Part shown: one piece after another, positions 1-7,669 of the stretch
Layout: the number at the start of each line of letters is the position of its first letter
Numbering within the stretch: the first letter of the stretch is position 1
DNA from: Trichomonas vaginalis G3
Lineage: Eukaryota; Parabasalia; Trichomonadida; Trichomonadidae
Direction: 5' to 3'
NCBI RefSeq assembly: GCF_026262505.1
Contig: NC_067204.1
Location: 15,270,522-15,334,521, forward strand
DNA: 64,000 nucleotides
Program-made: the position numbers and the translations under genes
The notes under the pieces: model-generated
Databases searched by the model: none
What the model was told of the DNA's origin: nothing
Seen by the model: the letters and a program-made list of their open reading frames with translations, nothing else

Positions 1-852
1 TGCGTCAGCAGATGTAGCGGCTAAGCTTGTAATTAATTTGGCAGGAAGTCCGATTTGTTGGAATTTGCGATCATATTTATAAACATGATTCATAATCTTT
101 TCATAATTTTCATCAGTTATCTTTTCATAAACGTAATTTTGTAAATCAGCAACTCTTAACGGGTCAACCTGACAAAATACTAAAGTATCCCTGAAAACAT
201 AATATTTAAGAATGATATCACTAAATGATTTAGGATAATCATCGAACGCCTGAAATGCTAACAAATCATTTACCGGAATAATCATATCAAAAGTGACATC
301 AACTTCTTCATTTGCTCTCTTGAAAACTTCTGAAGGGTCAATATATTTTCCACATACTGAGTTATCATATTTTTGAACATTATTATATAACGAATGAACA
401 AACTTTTTAACTTTCCTTTCTGATTTTGGTTTATATGTTGCAAATGCGAAAGATTCACGGGCGCAATCCATCTGAAGATAACCGGCATCACCTCTTTCGG
501 TTTCTACTTCTAATTGTTTAAAGCTTTGATTTGATGATTTGTAACCAACGAATAAACGCATGCATTTAAAAGCGGCATCACATGTGAAAGCTTTATTTGA
601 AACTAGAGTTGCTTTAACTTTGCGTTTAATATATGTGTCACCTAATTGGTTCACATCATGAGCCGGATTTGTAATTCTTAAATGAGTTTGTTTATCATCA
701 AAAATATGGAGCATCAGAGTCATAGCATGAACTTTCAAGTTCTCTATAATATTTCTACTCTCCTTTGCGAATATTTCATTTATCTTTTCGAATGAATGAA
801 ACACATTTCCATTAATCGGTTTAGTGTTTGGCACCAAATAGTTAGTCGTCAT
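1..852 (-). CDS. Maverick candidate capsid protein, N-terminal 284 residues (runs off left edge)
   Basis: Open frame on the minus strand from ATG at 852 to the window edge, with no stop in 284 codons; the C-terminus is outside the window. I do not recognise it with certainty. It is rich in alternating hydrophobic stretches, with no membrane segment. A segment reading FDMIIPVNDLLAFQAFD (around residues 193-209) resembles the 'IPL-LF-F' stretch found in the middle of double-jelly-roll major capsid proteins. Size and position next to small basic virion-like peptides fit a Maverick structural gene. The first codons follow an A/T-rich spacer, as in the neighbouring genes. Alternative: another Maverick structural protein of unknown role. 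This part looks whole. Confidence 0.5.
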   Translation of the reverse strand, partial: MTTNYLVPNTKPINGNVFHSFEKINEIFAKESRNIIENLKVHAMTLMLHIFDDKQTHLRITNPAHDVNQLGDTYIKRKVKATLVSNKAFTCDAAFKCMRLFVGYKSSNQSFKQLEVETERGDAGYLQMDCARESFAFATYKPKSERKVKKFVHSLYNNVQKYDNSVCGKYIDPSEVFKRANEEVDVTFDMIIPVNDLLAFQAFDDYPKSFSDIILKYYVFRDTLVFCQVDPLRVADLQNYVYEKITDENYEKIMNHVYKYDRKFQQIGLPAKLITSLAATSADA

Positions 853-911
853 TTATTAATAAATAAAATAAAAAAAAAATGAATTTTTTAATTTTAATGA
901 AATAATCAACT

Positions 912-1067
912 ATGGCTGCAGGTATATTTAAGAAACTGTGGGATAAAGTAAAAAGAGGAGCGAGTAAAGTTTGGGAAACAATGAAGAAGGGAGCAAATTG
1001 GATATTTAAGAATAAAGAAGCAATTAGTGACGTTGCTGAATCAATAACACCAAAAGCTGCCCAATAA
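912..1067 (+). CDS. Small basic amphipathic peptide of the Maverick (51 aa)
   Basis: Short complete frame starting at ATG 912 and ending at TAA 1067. The product begins MAAGIFKKLWDKVKRGASKV and is lysine- and tryptophan-rich with hydrophobic residues spaced every three to four positions, so it should form an amphipathic helix. It shares its first dozen residues (MAA-x-x-FKKLWD) with the 78-residue product of the converging gene at 1387-1151. Such peptides are common minor virion components; adenovirus protein VI has a comparable membrane-active helix. That role is inferred, not shown. Confidence 0.6.
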   Translation: MAAGIFKKLWDKVKRGASKVWETMKKGANWIFKNKEAISDVAESITPKAAQ

Positions 1068-1150
1068 GAGAAGTTTTAAATAAAGGAGAAAAAGTTTATC
1101 AAAGACTACAACCGATACTAAGATAAAAATAATATTTATTTATTTTTCCA

Positions 1151-1387
1151 CTATCTACCTCCTATTTTATTAAGTATTCCTTCAGCAATTCCACCAACTG
1201 CGTTACCTGCTTGTGCTCCCATCGCCGGATTACCTGCTTTAGTACCTAATACTCCACCTATGATAGTTCCTGCCGTTTTCGCTACTGGTGCCAAAAAGTT
1301 TGCAATGGGTTTAATAATCTTTTTATGAACCCAACCCGCAGCTTTCTTAATTCCATCCCATAATTTTTTAAAGAATTCTGCAGCCAT
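1151..1387 (-). CDS. Maverick small basic/glycine-rich protein (78 aa), PX-like
   Basis: Complete minus-strand frame with ATG at 1387. The product starts MAAEFFKKLWDGIKKAAGWV (amphipathic, basic), continues with a hydrophobic segment and ends in an Ala/Gly-rich stretch (around residues 38-72) with repeated GG and AG pairs that could insert into or span a membrane. It converges on the 51-aa gene at 912-1067, whose N-terminus is clearly related, suggesting an old inverted duplication. Likely a minor capsid or membrane-disrupting peptide; inference from composition and from the Maverick setting. It looks whole. Confidence 0.65.
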   Translation of the reverse strand: MAAEFFKKLWDGIKKAAGWVHKKIIKPIANFLAPVAKTAGTIIGGVLGTKAGNPAMGAQAGNAVGGIAEGILNKIGGR

Positions 1388-1453
1388 TTCTGATTTAATA
1401 TTAATTAAAAAATATATTTCATCACTTATATTCTAATTTTTATTTAATGATAA

Positions 1454-1821
1454 ATGAAACCGATTTTAAAAATAAATGAAACAGAGGAGGAAGAAATAAA
1501 TGAAAGTGAAAATGTTCAACAAAAAATAAACGTTGTTAAACCAATTACTGAAATAAAAATTTTTTCATCTGTTGAAGAATTTAATGACTATTATGCTAAT
1601 AATAAAAATTATTTGAAGAATTGACAACATGTAAATTGAATAAAATGTTTAAAGTTGATGGATTCAAAATTTCAAAAATAAAAGGAGTGGTTAGTTTGAA
1701 ATCTATTCCTCAATCAAGAATCACCTCATTAATGAAAATAGATGATTTAACAAAAAGAATAGAAGAGATTGAAGAAAGAATGAATCAAATAATTGATTTC
1801 ATAAATTCAAATAATCATTAG
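1454..1821 (+). pseudogene. Maverick small acidic/coiled-coil gene, broken
   Basis: Plus-strand coding stretch beginning at ATG 1454 (MKPILKINETEEEE...), rich in Glu, Asn and Lys, whose 3' part ends in a heptad-like IDDLTKRIEEIEERMNQIID stretch typical of a short coiled coil. The two parts lie in different frames, so I treat it as one fossil gene with about one break. Function unknown; the coiled coil suggests a small oligomeric structural or regulatory protein. It lies between the PX-like gene and the element's end. Confidence 0.4.
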
Positions 1822-1909
1822 TTTCTTAAAGTTCAATGTTGAACTCATTTCATTCAAAAATGTAAGACATGAATTTTTAAAGTTTATTTTTAAAAAAATT
1901 TTTTATTTT

Positions 1910-2032
1910 TTATTCATGAAAATAATTATTTCTAATTTCTTTTACTCGTTTATGAGGTCTTTGATTATGACTCCATTGATTCCATTCAGGATTTAAACAA
2001 TGTTTAATTAATCGCGGAATATCTGACATCAT
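1910..2032 (-). CDS. Short basic peptide of Maverick end (40 aa)
   Basis: Complete minus-strand frame from ATG 2032 to TAA 1910, too short for most ORF callers. The product starts MMSDIPRLIKHCLNPEWNQW and is rich in His, Arg, Asn and Trp, basic overall, with no recognised domain. It is the outermost gene of element A, about 150 bp from the terminus, with a TATATATAG stretch just upstream. It could be a real small virion or DNA-binding peptide, or a remnant of a longer gene. Confidence 0.4.
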   Translation of the reverse strand: MMSDIPRLIKHCLNPEWNQWSHNQRPHKRVKEIRNNYFHE

Positions 2033-2145
2033 CTATATATAGCTTCTTTTATAAAAGATAAAAAAATAAATTATTTTAAAATTAATGTTAATTTTTTAAT
2101 GATTTATAAATAAATATATTTTAATGCATCGTCTATATATAGATG

Positions 2146-2184
2146 CAACAAAAAAAGTCACACAACCCTTCATATCCTACTACT
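2146..2184 (-). repeat. Terminal inverted repeat end of Maverick A
   Basis: CAAAAAAAGTCACACAACCC followed by a CAT-rich stretch and CCTACTACT closes the element. The reverse complement of the left end of element B (22560-22600) matches it with a few differences, which fixes both termini. The 6 bases outside (AATATT) are the candidate target duplication but the partner is outside the window. Confidence 0.65.
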
Positions 2185-2469
2185 AATATTGCGAACAAAT
2201 TCTGAAGTAAAATCGCGATCAATAATTGAAAATTACGATCATGTACTGAAAAATGACGATCGAATTGAATGAATAGAATTATATCTAAGAAAAAATAAAT
2301 TGTATTTAGAAGATGAACAAAGAAAGGTGTATGCTAAAAATCATTTAACAATAAATGGAAATAAAACGAAATTGTTAAAAGAAAAAAATGAAAATTGTTA
2401 AATAATATATTATTTTTTAGTCATAAGAATAAAAATATAGTAGTTATAAAAGGAATTAGACTTCATATA
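2185..2469. other. Spacer between Maverick A and MULE; short coding-like remnant
   Basis: AT-rich 285 bp without a gene start. A 34-codon open stretch (about 2300-2401, plus strand) reads LYLEDEQRKVYAKNHLTING and ends at TAA; it looks protein-like rather than random but I do not recognise it. No copy of the MULE terminal sequence is visible here, so the MULE's inner (3') end may have been lost or cut by the Maverick insertion. Confidence 0.35.
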
Positions 2470-2535
2470 TCAATTCTTTTTCTCTGTAGATGTGGAACGT
2501 TTGCTTTTCGATCTCTTTCGATGAACTTGAAAATA

Positions 2536-2563
2536 TAGGGTGTCCAAAGGTGCGTTTAGCACA
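2536..2563 (+). repeat. Mariner left TIR (28 bp)
   Basis: Starts TAGGGTGTCCAAAGGTGC and ends TTTAGCACA; pairs with 3812-3839 with one mismatch. TA target duplication immediately outside at 2534-2535. Confidence 0.9.
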
Positions 2564-2742
2564 GCGCTCTATATGAGACTATTAAAGGAGATATATGCTG
2601 ATTATAAATATATAATAAAAAATATGAATATATGTATATGATGAGTATGTTGTATTTTGGCGCCATGCCGGGATATAAAATGAATTTTGAGACAAGAGGC
2701 GGTTTCGCGGGAAATTTTGGCGGGATTTTTTTCATTTTTTTA

Positions 2743-3759
2743 ATGAATCATAAAGAAAACATCCTCGCTCTTGCAAAAAAATGCAAAGACTGTAAAAAAA
2801 TCTACGAGACATTGGTAAAATGCTTCGGTATGGATGCTCCTAGCTATTCCACTGTAACGTATCATGTTAGGATGTATCACTTCATGAACAAAAAGGCGCC
2901 CATCATAAAAATTGACAAAAAATCGCCGGATCAAAGAAAAATCAAAGTAATTCTTCAAGCGCTAGATGAAGACCCAAGAGCATCACTCAGAAGGATAGAG
3001 GAGATGACAAAGATACCACATACAACAGTCAGTTATTATATGCACAATTATTTGAACTACAAACTAGCGTATACACGTTGGGTTCCGCACAACCTTAATT
3101 CAGTTCAAAAAAAATCTAGAGTCCAATCTTCGAAAGAGCTCCTCTCTATATTGCGTGCGTATCAATCCAAGAAGTTTCGCTTTTTAGTAACAGGGGACGA
3201 GTCTTGGTTTCAATATGCAACAGAAGCCAAAATCATGTGGATCCCGAAGGATGAAAATCCGCAAACATTCCCGAAGAAAAAAATTGACACACCAATGATG
3301 ATGTTGTCGGTTTTTTGGGGCGTGAATGGCATCATCGCAATTGATATTCTTCAAAAACCTAATACGATGAATGCTCAGTATCTAATTGACAATGTTCTTA
3401 CTCAAATTATCAATTCTGATGAGTTTGAGAAATCCAAACAACAAAAACAAAAGTTTGCAATTCATTTTGATAATTCAAGAGTTCACAAAAGTCATAAGGT
3501 AATGAATTACTTGGTGGAAAACAATGTCAAAGTTGTTCCAAACCCAATTTATTCACCTGATATTGCACCCGCTGACTTTTATTTATTCGGCACGCTAAAA
3601 AAGAGAGCTGAAGGACGCGAATTCGCGAGTCCAGATGATCTTGAAAATTTTGTAAGAGAGCAATTTGAGCAATTTTCTCATGATGATTTAAAGCGTGTCT
3701 TTCAAGCCTGGATCGATCGCTGCGAACGCGTGATTGAATCCAATGGTGATTATATTTAA
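2743..3759 (+). CDS. Mariner transposase (DD34D), about 338 aa
   Basis: Cut-and-paste transposase acting on the 28-bp TIRs in the nucleus. The frame is open from 2632, but the Met at 2743 (MNHKENILALAKKC) gives the usual mariner length of about 338 residues and starts at the helix-turn-helix region, so I prefer it; the upstream 37 residues look unlike the family. Two N-terminal HTH regions (with LRRIEEMTKIPHTTVSYYMH in the second) precede the catalytic core: GDESWF (first Asp), IHFDNSRVH (second Asp) and SPDIAPADFYLFG (third Asp), with 34 residues between the last two, the mariner DD34D signature. WVPHNL matches the family linker WVPHEL. All key residues are present, so the enzyme looks functional. 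Confidence 0.95.
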   Translation: MNHKENILALAKKCKDCKKIYETLVKCFGMDAPSYSTVTYHVRMYHFMNKKAPIIKIDKKSPDQRKIKVILQALDEDPRASLRRIEEMTKIPHTTVSYYMHNYLNYKLAYTRWVPHNLNSVQKKSRVQSSKELLSILRAYQSKKFRFLVTGDESWFQYATEAKIMWIPKDENPQTFPKKKIDTPMMMLSVFWGVNGIIAIDILQKPNTMNAQYLIDNVLTQIINSDEFEKSKQQKQKFAIHFDNSRVHKSHKVMNYLVENNVKVVPNPIYSPDIAPADFYLFGTLKKRAEGREFASPDDLENFVREQFEQFSHDDLKRVFQAWIDRCERVIESNGDYI

Positions 3760-3766
3760 ATAAACT

Positions 3767-6028
3767 TTATATATATGTAACTTGTTTATTTCTATTCGCA
3801 GTATTCAGGTTTGTGCTAAACACACCTTTGGACACCCTATATAAGTTATTATCGCTGAGAATCCTTTCCGAAATAGGAGCTTTACGTTTAGGAGGATTGT
3901 CGGATGAATTTTGTTTTTTATTGTTTGATTTTGTTGTTATGGAAGATTTTTTCTTATTTTTTTCAGAATTTTGCTTGCTATTAACTGAAACTTGTTTTGA
4001 CGGCCCAACAATAGCATTTGTAGTAGGAAGAATTCCCAATAACGAGCGCATTTTCGATAATTGTTTTTCAATATGATCAAGAAGGTCCAGCTTATGTTCT
4101 AGATTACTAGACATTTGATTTGTAGAAGGATGGTTTTGATTTTCTGGTTCTAAATCTGTAGAGTCTGCAATATTTGAATTTTCGGAGCGAATTGGAGCAT
4201 CTGAACCTTGATTTGTATCGGCTTGCTCAAAATTAGTTTGAATTGGAGTGGATGAATTAAAATCTGGATGATTTAATGTTTCATTAAATAATGCCATAAT
4301 TTTTTCTCTTTTTTCATTAATAAACTTAGTGATCATTGTATCTTTATCTGTTAGATCGATCGATTTGAGTATATCTGCATCATGAACTGGAATATTTTCG
4401 AACAATGAACTCGATTCTATGGAACCATATGGAGAAATCTCGTTCTGAGCCAAAGAAAGATCACTTACGTTGTATTGTTTGATAGAAAAAATTGTTTTCT
4501 CAAGTTCTTTTTGAAAGCAGTCAAGAATATAATTTTTGTAGCTATCAGTGATAACGGTTTTTATATGGCGCTCGATCTTCTGGTTATTTTTGATGGCGTT
4601 ATATTTATCTAATTGGATTTGAGATATCTTCTTAATAGCTTCATAAATGTTTGGATGTTTTAACGAAGAAAATTCTGAATGCATACTCTCGAGGCAATCA
4701 TTAGTGAATATTGCAGTTGCATTATTATATTGAGATATTAAATTGTAGTGCGGCAACCAAACTTTGTTGAAATAATCAATATAATCTTTGATCGAATCAA
4801 CTTTATTTTGATTAATTATATGCATTGTAAGTACAAATTCTTCATGAGACATGAATGGAGTAATAGAATATAGCTTAAATAAAGAATTTTGTAAAGTATT
4901 GAAATTTTTTGTATAAAGTGCTACAAGTTTCCTGTGTAAAGCTTGTTTGAAATGAAATAGGCATCCAATTATACGGACTTTAGGGAAAATTTGTTGAAGT
5001 GCCTCTATCATTCCCTTTTCAAAATCACAATGAATTTGAATTAGCTTTGAAAATTGAATACCCTTGACAGTAAAAATATATTCAAATGCCTTCTTATAAG
5101 ATTCAAATGTGCGGTTTTTCATGAATATAAATAAAAGTGGTAGATATTGATTTGTTGAAGGTTCACAAATCATAATTGTTAGCATCTGTCCTTTTTGAAA
5201 ATGTTTTGGTGTAATTTTAAAAGTTCCATCGCAAAATAAATCTGTGGCTTCTTTTGCAAATTGAATTGCCTTCTCAAAACCAAAAAACATCGTCTCACAA
5301 TTTGCTTGAAAATCATGGCCAATGAAAAACTGCTCGCCATTTATTAAACAAAAATTAGCAATTTCATCGTCTGTAATTTTTTCTCCAACAGAAAATTTTC
5401 TGGACTTATTATAAACTTCCCTGACCAATGAATCTTTAATTAATGGGTTTTCATCAGTACCAACAGCAAGTTCTGTCATAAATTTTTTAATCTGCTGAAA
5501 AGTGCCGTTGTCTTCAGAAAATTTTGCCATTGCCTTATTGTATATTTCTGTCAGAGTCATTGATTTATGAAGATCATTTTTTTCATTTTGTAACTTTTTA
5601 AATTGTCTGCATTCGGGTATATGTTCCTTTTGTAAATCTTCGGAAACTGAACTGTTCTCAATTTTAACTAAATAACGTGCTTGACAAGAATGATCGATGC
5701 AACGGTAGTAACGTTCAATATTATTTGAATTAATAATATTTGTATGATCATGCGAATAAAGCATATCTTTGCGAACAATTGTATCAGGATATTTTCCAGT
5801 AACTGCGGGAATATTTTTAACTGCAATATAACTAAAATATCTTCTGACAGCTTTAGATTCATTTTCGGCGTATTTAATATTAAAATATTGAAGAACTTGT
5901 TTGATTATATTCGTTTTTTCATCTCTCGATGTTGATTTTTGGTATTTATCAGATTGTTCCCTGATAAATATTTTATTTTCGTCTGTAAAGTTTGCTCTTT
6001 TTTGATTAAATATAGATGATTTTCCCAT
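3767..6028 (-). CDS. MULE transposase, C-terminal tail replaced by mariner read-through
   Basis: Mutator-type transposase of 753 codons from ATG 6028. N-terminal zinc module of FLYWCH/WRKY-like kind (RYYRCIDHSCQARY with a later HIPEC). The MULE DDE core follows: DGTFKI (first Asp), HCDFEKGMIEA (second Asp), the GCLFHFKQALHRK C-x-x-H motif, and NDCLESMHSEF (catalytic Glu). A Ser/Asn/Lys-rich low-complexity tail follows (about 600-735). The mariner entered at the TA at 3840, so the last 20 codons (after ...SDNNLY) come from the mariner end. The original tail, still visible at 2533-2470, reads FQVHRKRSKSKRSTSTEKKN then TGA. Loss of this short basic tail may not abolish activity. The start is supported by a TCATTT initiator 8 bases upstream. 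Confidence 0.9.
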   Translation of the reverse strand: MGKSSIFNQKRANFTDENKIFIREQSDKYQKSTSRDEKTNIIKQVLQYFNIKYAENESKAVRRYFSYIAVKNIPAVTGKYPDTIVRKDMLYSHDHTNIINSNNIERYYRCIDHSCQARYLVKIENSSVSEDLQKEHIPECRQFKKLQNEKNDLHKSMTLTEIYNKAMAKFSEDNGTFQQIKKFMTELAVGTDENPLIKDSLVREVYNKSRKFSVGEKITDDEIANFCLINGEQFFIGHDFQANCETMFFGFEKAIQFAKEATDLFCDGTFKITPKHFQKGQMLTIMICEPSTNQYLPLLFIFMKNRTFESYKKAFEYIFTVKGIQFSKLIQIHCDFEKGMIEALQQIFPKVRIIGCLFHFKQALHRKLVALYTKNFNTLQNSLFKLYSITPFMSHEEFVLTMHIINQNKVDSIKDYIDYFNKVWLPHYNLISQYNNATAIFTNDCLESMHSEFSSLKHPNIYEAIKKISQIQLDKYNAIKNNQKIERHIKTVITDSYKNYILDCFQKELEKTIFSIKQYNVSDLSLAQNEISPYGSIESSSLFENIPVHDADILKSIDLTDKDTMITKFINEKREKIMALFNETLNHPDFNSSTPIQTNFEQADTNQGSDAPIRSENSNIADSTDLEPENQNHPSTNQMSSNLEHKLDLLDHIEKQLSKMRSLLGILPTTNAIVGPSKQVSVNSKQNSEKNKKKSSITTKSNNKKQNSSDNPPKRKAPISERILSDNNLYRVSKGVFSTNLNTANRNKQVTYI
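3812..3839 (-). repeat. Mariner right TIR (28 bp)
   Basis: Ends CACCTTTGGACACCCTA; inverted partner of 2536-2563. TA duplication at 3840-3841. It also supplies part of the last 20 codons now read by the interrupted MULE frame on the other strand. Confidence 0.9.
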
Positions 6029-6033
6029 TAAAA

Positions 6034-6038
6034 AATGA
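6034..6038 (-). promoter_or_regulatory. Initiator (TCATT) of MULE transposase, copy 1
   Basis: On the minus strand the sequence TTTCATTTTTTAATG precedes the start codon, matching the trichomonad initiator TCA(+1)Y(T/A); the A lies 8 bases before the ATG at 6028. The same motif is present in copy 2 at 62642-62646. The element thus carries its own host-style core promoter. Confidence 0.6.
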
Positions 6039-6080
6039 AATGATGCAAAATTTACGAAAACCGTTCGAAAATTGAATCAA

Positions 6081-6311
6081 AAATGAAAAGTAATACTTAA
6101 ATGGAATTCTTTGAGATATTGGTCTTAGATTGAATGTAGCGTCATTCTTATATAGAATATATATTCATATCATCGGAAATATGATAAAAAGCATATAATA
6201 AATGTCAAAAAAGTGAACAAATAAGCAAAGATATTTTTTAAAAAACAATGAAAAGTAATACTTAAATGAGGAATTCTTTGAGATATTGGTCTTAGATTGA
6301 ATGTAGCGTCA
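6081..6311 (-). repeat. About 1.4 units of the 167-bp MULE-terminal repeat
   Basis: The unit matches the satellite at 47948-62600 in reverse orientation: it includes CATTCAATCTAAGACC, GAATTCCTCATTTAAG, TTTGCTTATTTGTTCACATT and TTCCGATGATATGAATATAT in the same order. Here there is one full unit plus a terminal part, ending at the element's outer edge TGACGCTACATTC. This ties the satellite to the MULE. Confidence 0.9.
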
Positions 6312-6347
6312 CAAATTTCACAAATATAATTTACTATACAATTTTAT

Positions 6348-6352
6348 TCATT
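6348..6352 (+). promoter_or_regulatory. Initiator (TCATT) for host gene at 6361
   Basis: TTCATTTTTTTAAAATG matches the trichomonad initiator TCA(+1)YT; the putative start A at 6350 would give an 11-base leader, normal for Trichomonas. It lies only 37 bp from the end of the MULE. Confidence 0.65.
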
Positions 6353-6360
6353 TTTTTAAA

Positions 6361-7386
6361 ATGGCTGACGACAGTCTGTATCAACTAACTCAACTAGTCA
6401 AGCATAATGATTATTCTTCGGATTCATTAAATCAACTTTATCAATGCATAAGTACAATGACAGAAAGATCAATTGGATGCTTGAATTGGGATAAATTTTT
6501 CAAAAAAATCACAGTGACTGATGAAGTTCTTTTACATTTTTTAGCATCCGTTTTAAACATTGAAAAGATATCAGAATGTTTCAAGGATTCTATTTTTTAT
6601 CACAATATTAATCTTGAAAAATTCAGTAATTTAACTGAAACAGAACAACAAACAATTTTAAATTCCTACAAAGCGGATAAATTTACATATTACATAATGT
6701 GCTCACAAATTGTAAAATCAAACTGGAACAATTTATCCCAAACTTTAGTTAATATTGCAAATCAATATTTGCCATTTTTAGATGAAGAAAAGCAAATATA
6801 TATATTTACTGAAATAACTGGCAATTATCAAAATTTTGAAATTTCAGTTGCAAACTTGTTACTTTTTTATGAAAACAATGAAGAAAAATTAAGCAACTGT
6901 TTTAATTTAACATTGTTCCAGCAAATTTATTCCAAAAATGGAATCGAGCAAATGATATTTTTTGCTGCAAATACAATTTGTTGCAATAACACTTCTATCA
7001 ATTTTTACAATCTCCTTGAAATTGAAGAAATGAATCCATTTGATTTTTTTTATTTCTCAATTCAATATAAAGAGATATTAAATTGCGATGATTTTCCAAA
7101 AGTTACAGAAGTAATCACAGGTTTAATCTCAGCTTCAAATATTAATGCTATTATGCGAATTTGCCAAAAAATTTTGGATAAAATTACATTTTATAAATGT
7201 AATTATTGCCATATTACCTCAATATGGAATTTTATCACAAATGCAGCAATAATTCTTCCTGATGAAGATTTATTAATCAAATTATTAAAATTCATAGAAA
7301 AAACAGAAAAAGCAACAGATGAATTATTCGAACCGGAGAATGATTTGAGTTTCAAAAAAAAAAAAAAAAAAAAAAAAAAAAGGTAG
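6361..7386 (+). CDS. Unrecognised alpha-helical host protein, 3' end cut by the virus-like element
   Basis: Frame of 341 codons starting MADDSLYQLTQLVKHNDYSS behind a good initiator. The product is helical, rich in Leu, Ile, Asn and Glu, with a spacing of hydrophobic residues suggesting an alpha-solenoid (HEAT/ARM-like), but I cannot assign a family. The native sequence stops at about codon 331 (ENDLSF). After that the frame enters the A tract at 7354, giving a run of lysines and a stop in the first bases of the element, so the real C-terminus is missing. No continuation is recognisable after the element at 20468. The truncated transcript could still be made. Confidence 0.6.
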   Translation: MADDSLYQLTQLVKHNDYSSDSLNQLYQCISTMTERSIGCLNWDKFFKKITVTDEVLLHFLASVLNIEKISECFKDSIFYHNINLEKFSNLTETEQQTILNSYKADKFTYYIMCSQIVKSNWNNLSQTLVNIANQYLPFLDEEKQIYIFTEITGNYQNFEISVANLLLFYENNEEKLSNCFNLTLFQQIYSKNGIEQMIFFAANTICCNNTSINFYNLLEIEEMNPFDFFYFSIQYKEILNCDDFPKVTEVITGLISASNINAIMRICQKILDKITFYKCNYCHITSIWNFITNAAIILPDEDLLIKLLKFIEKTEKATDELFEPENDLSFKKKKKKKKKR

Positions 7387-7602
7387 TGGGGCTTCCAGGC
7401 ACTTCGTGCCTTCTAGCCCTGAAGATGTTTAGTATAAATGAAGTTCTTATATACGGGTCTTCCAGGAGCTTTTCACAAATTATATATGTTTTCATGTTTT
7501 GTCAAGACTTCTTCGTAAAATCAGACAAAAATAATGTTTAGGGTAGAAGGTTAGATATAACCTCTTTTCTAACCTCTTTTCTACCCTCTTGAATTTTCAA
7601 GA
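7354..7602 (+). repeat. Left terminal region of the virus-like element (A tract, TIR, stem-loops)
   Basis: 28 A residues (7354-7381), then GGTAGTGGGGCTTCCAGG, a small hairpin GGCAC-TTC-GTGCC, CTAGCCC and GAAGATGTTTAGTATAAA, which pair with 20380-20440 at the right end. Further in (7540-7592) GGGTAGAAGGTTAGA faces TCTAACC and TTTTCTACCC, a second possible stem-loop. No gene lies in this 300-bp stretch up to the methyltransferase start. Confidence 0.8.
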
Positions 7603-7669
7603 TTTCTTCGTAAATGTTTTGTCACTTTTCTGTCACTTTTCAGGAAAAAACATTTTTATTGTATATAAA

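Larger units (their letters stand above)
1..2184 (-). mobile_element. Maverick/Polinton element A, right end only (cut by window edge)
   Basis: Terminal part of a Maverick (Polinton), a capsid-bearing DNA transposon family very abundant in T. vaginalis. The outer end is placed at 2184. The reverse complement there reads AGTAGTAGGATATGAAGGGT and continues into GTTGTGTGACTTTTTTTG, matching the left end of element B at 22560. An AG start is typical of the family. The segment holds a large minus-strand gene running off the left edge and small genes on both strands. The genes seen are mostly open, with about one break in the small acidic gene. No polymerase or integrase is visible because the rest lies outside the window. 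Relatively young by its intact frames. Confidence 0.75.
2536..3839 (+). mobile_element. Mariner transposon (Tvmar1-type), 1,304 bp, inserted in MULE
   Basis: A complete element by structure: 28-bp terminal inverted repeats (2536-2563 and 3812-3839, one mismatch, starting TAGGGTGTCCAAAGG), flanked by the TA duplication expected of mariners (2534-2535 and 3840-3841). It carries one open transposase gene on the plus strand. The host sequence it entered is the 3' end of the MULE transposase. Length and TIR size match the mariner family known from T. vaginalis. An intact frame and near-perfect TIRs indicate recent activity. Confidence 0.95.
2470..6311 (-). mobile_element. MULE (Mutator-like) DNA transposon, copy 1, with nested mariner
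   Basis: Minus-strand Mutator-like element. The outer (5') end is at about 6311, where the minus strand starts TGACGCTACATTCAATC and enters the 167-bp repeat; the transposase follows from 6028. The original stop codon is at 2472-2470, beyond the mariner that sits at 2536-3839. No matching inverted end is seen to the left of 2470. Where they overlap, the copy is nearly base-for-base the same as the inverted copy starting at 62652, so one or both moved recently. Confidence 0.8.

Noticed and set aside
1-852. Left-edge minus-strand frame as shadow of another gene
   Set aside because: It is open for 284 codons to the window edge with normal amino-acid composition, while the competing frame at 282-491 is short and Leu/Ile/Gln-biased.
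2632-2742. Upstream start of the mariner transposase (37 extra residues)
   Set aside because: The extra part contains repeated Met and Gly/Phe stretches unlike mariner N-termini; starting at 2743 gives the normal family length.
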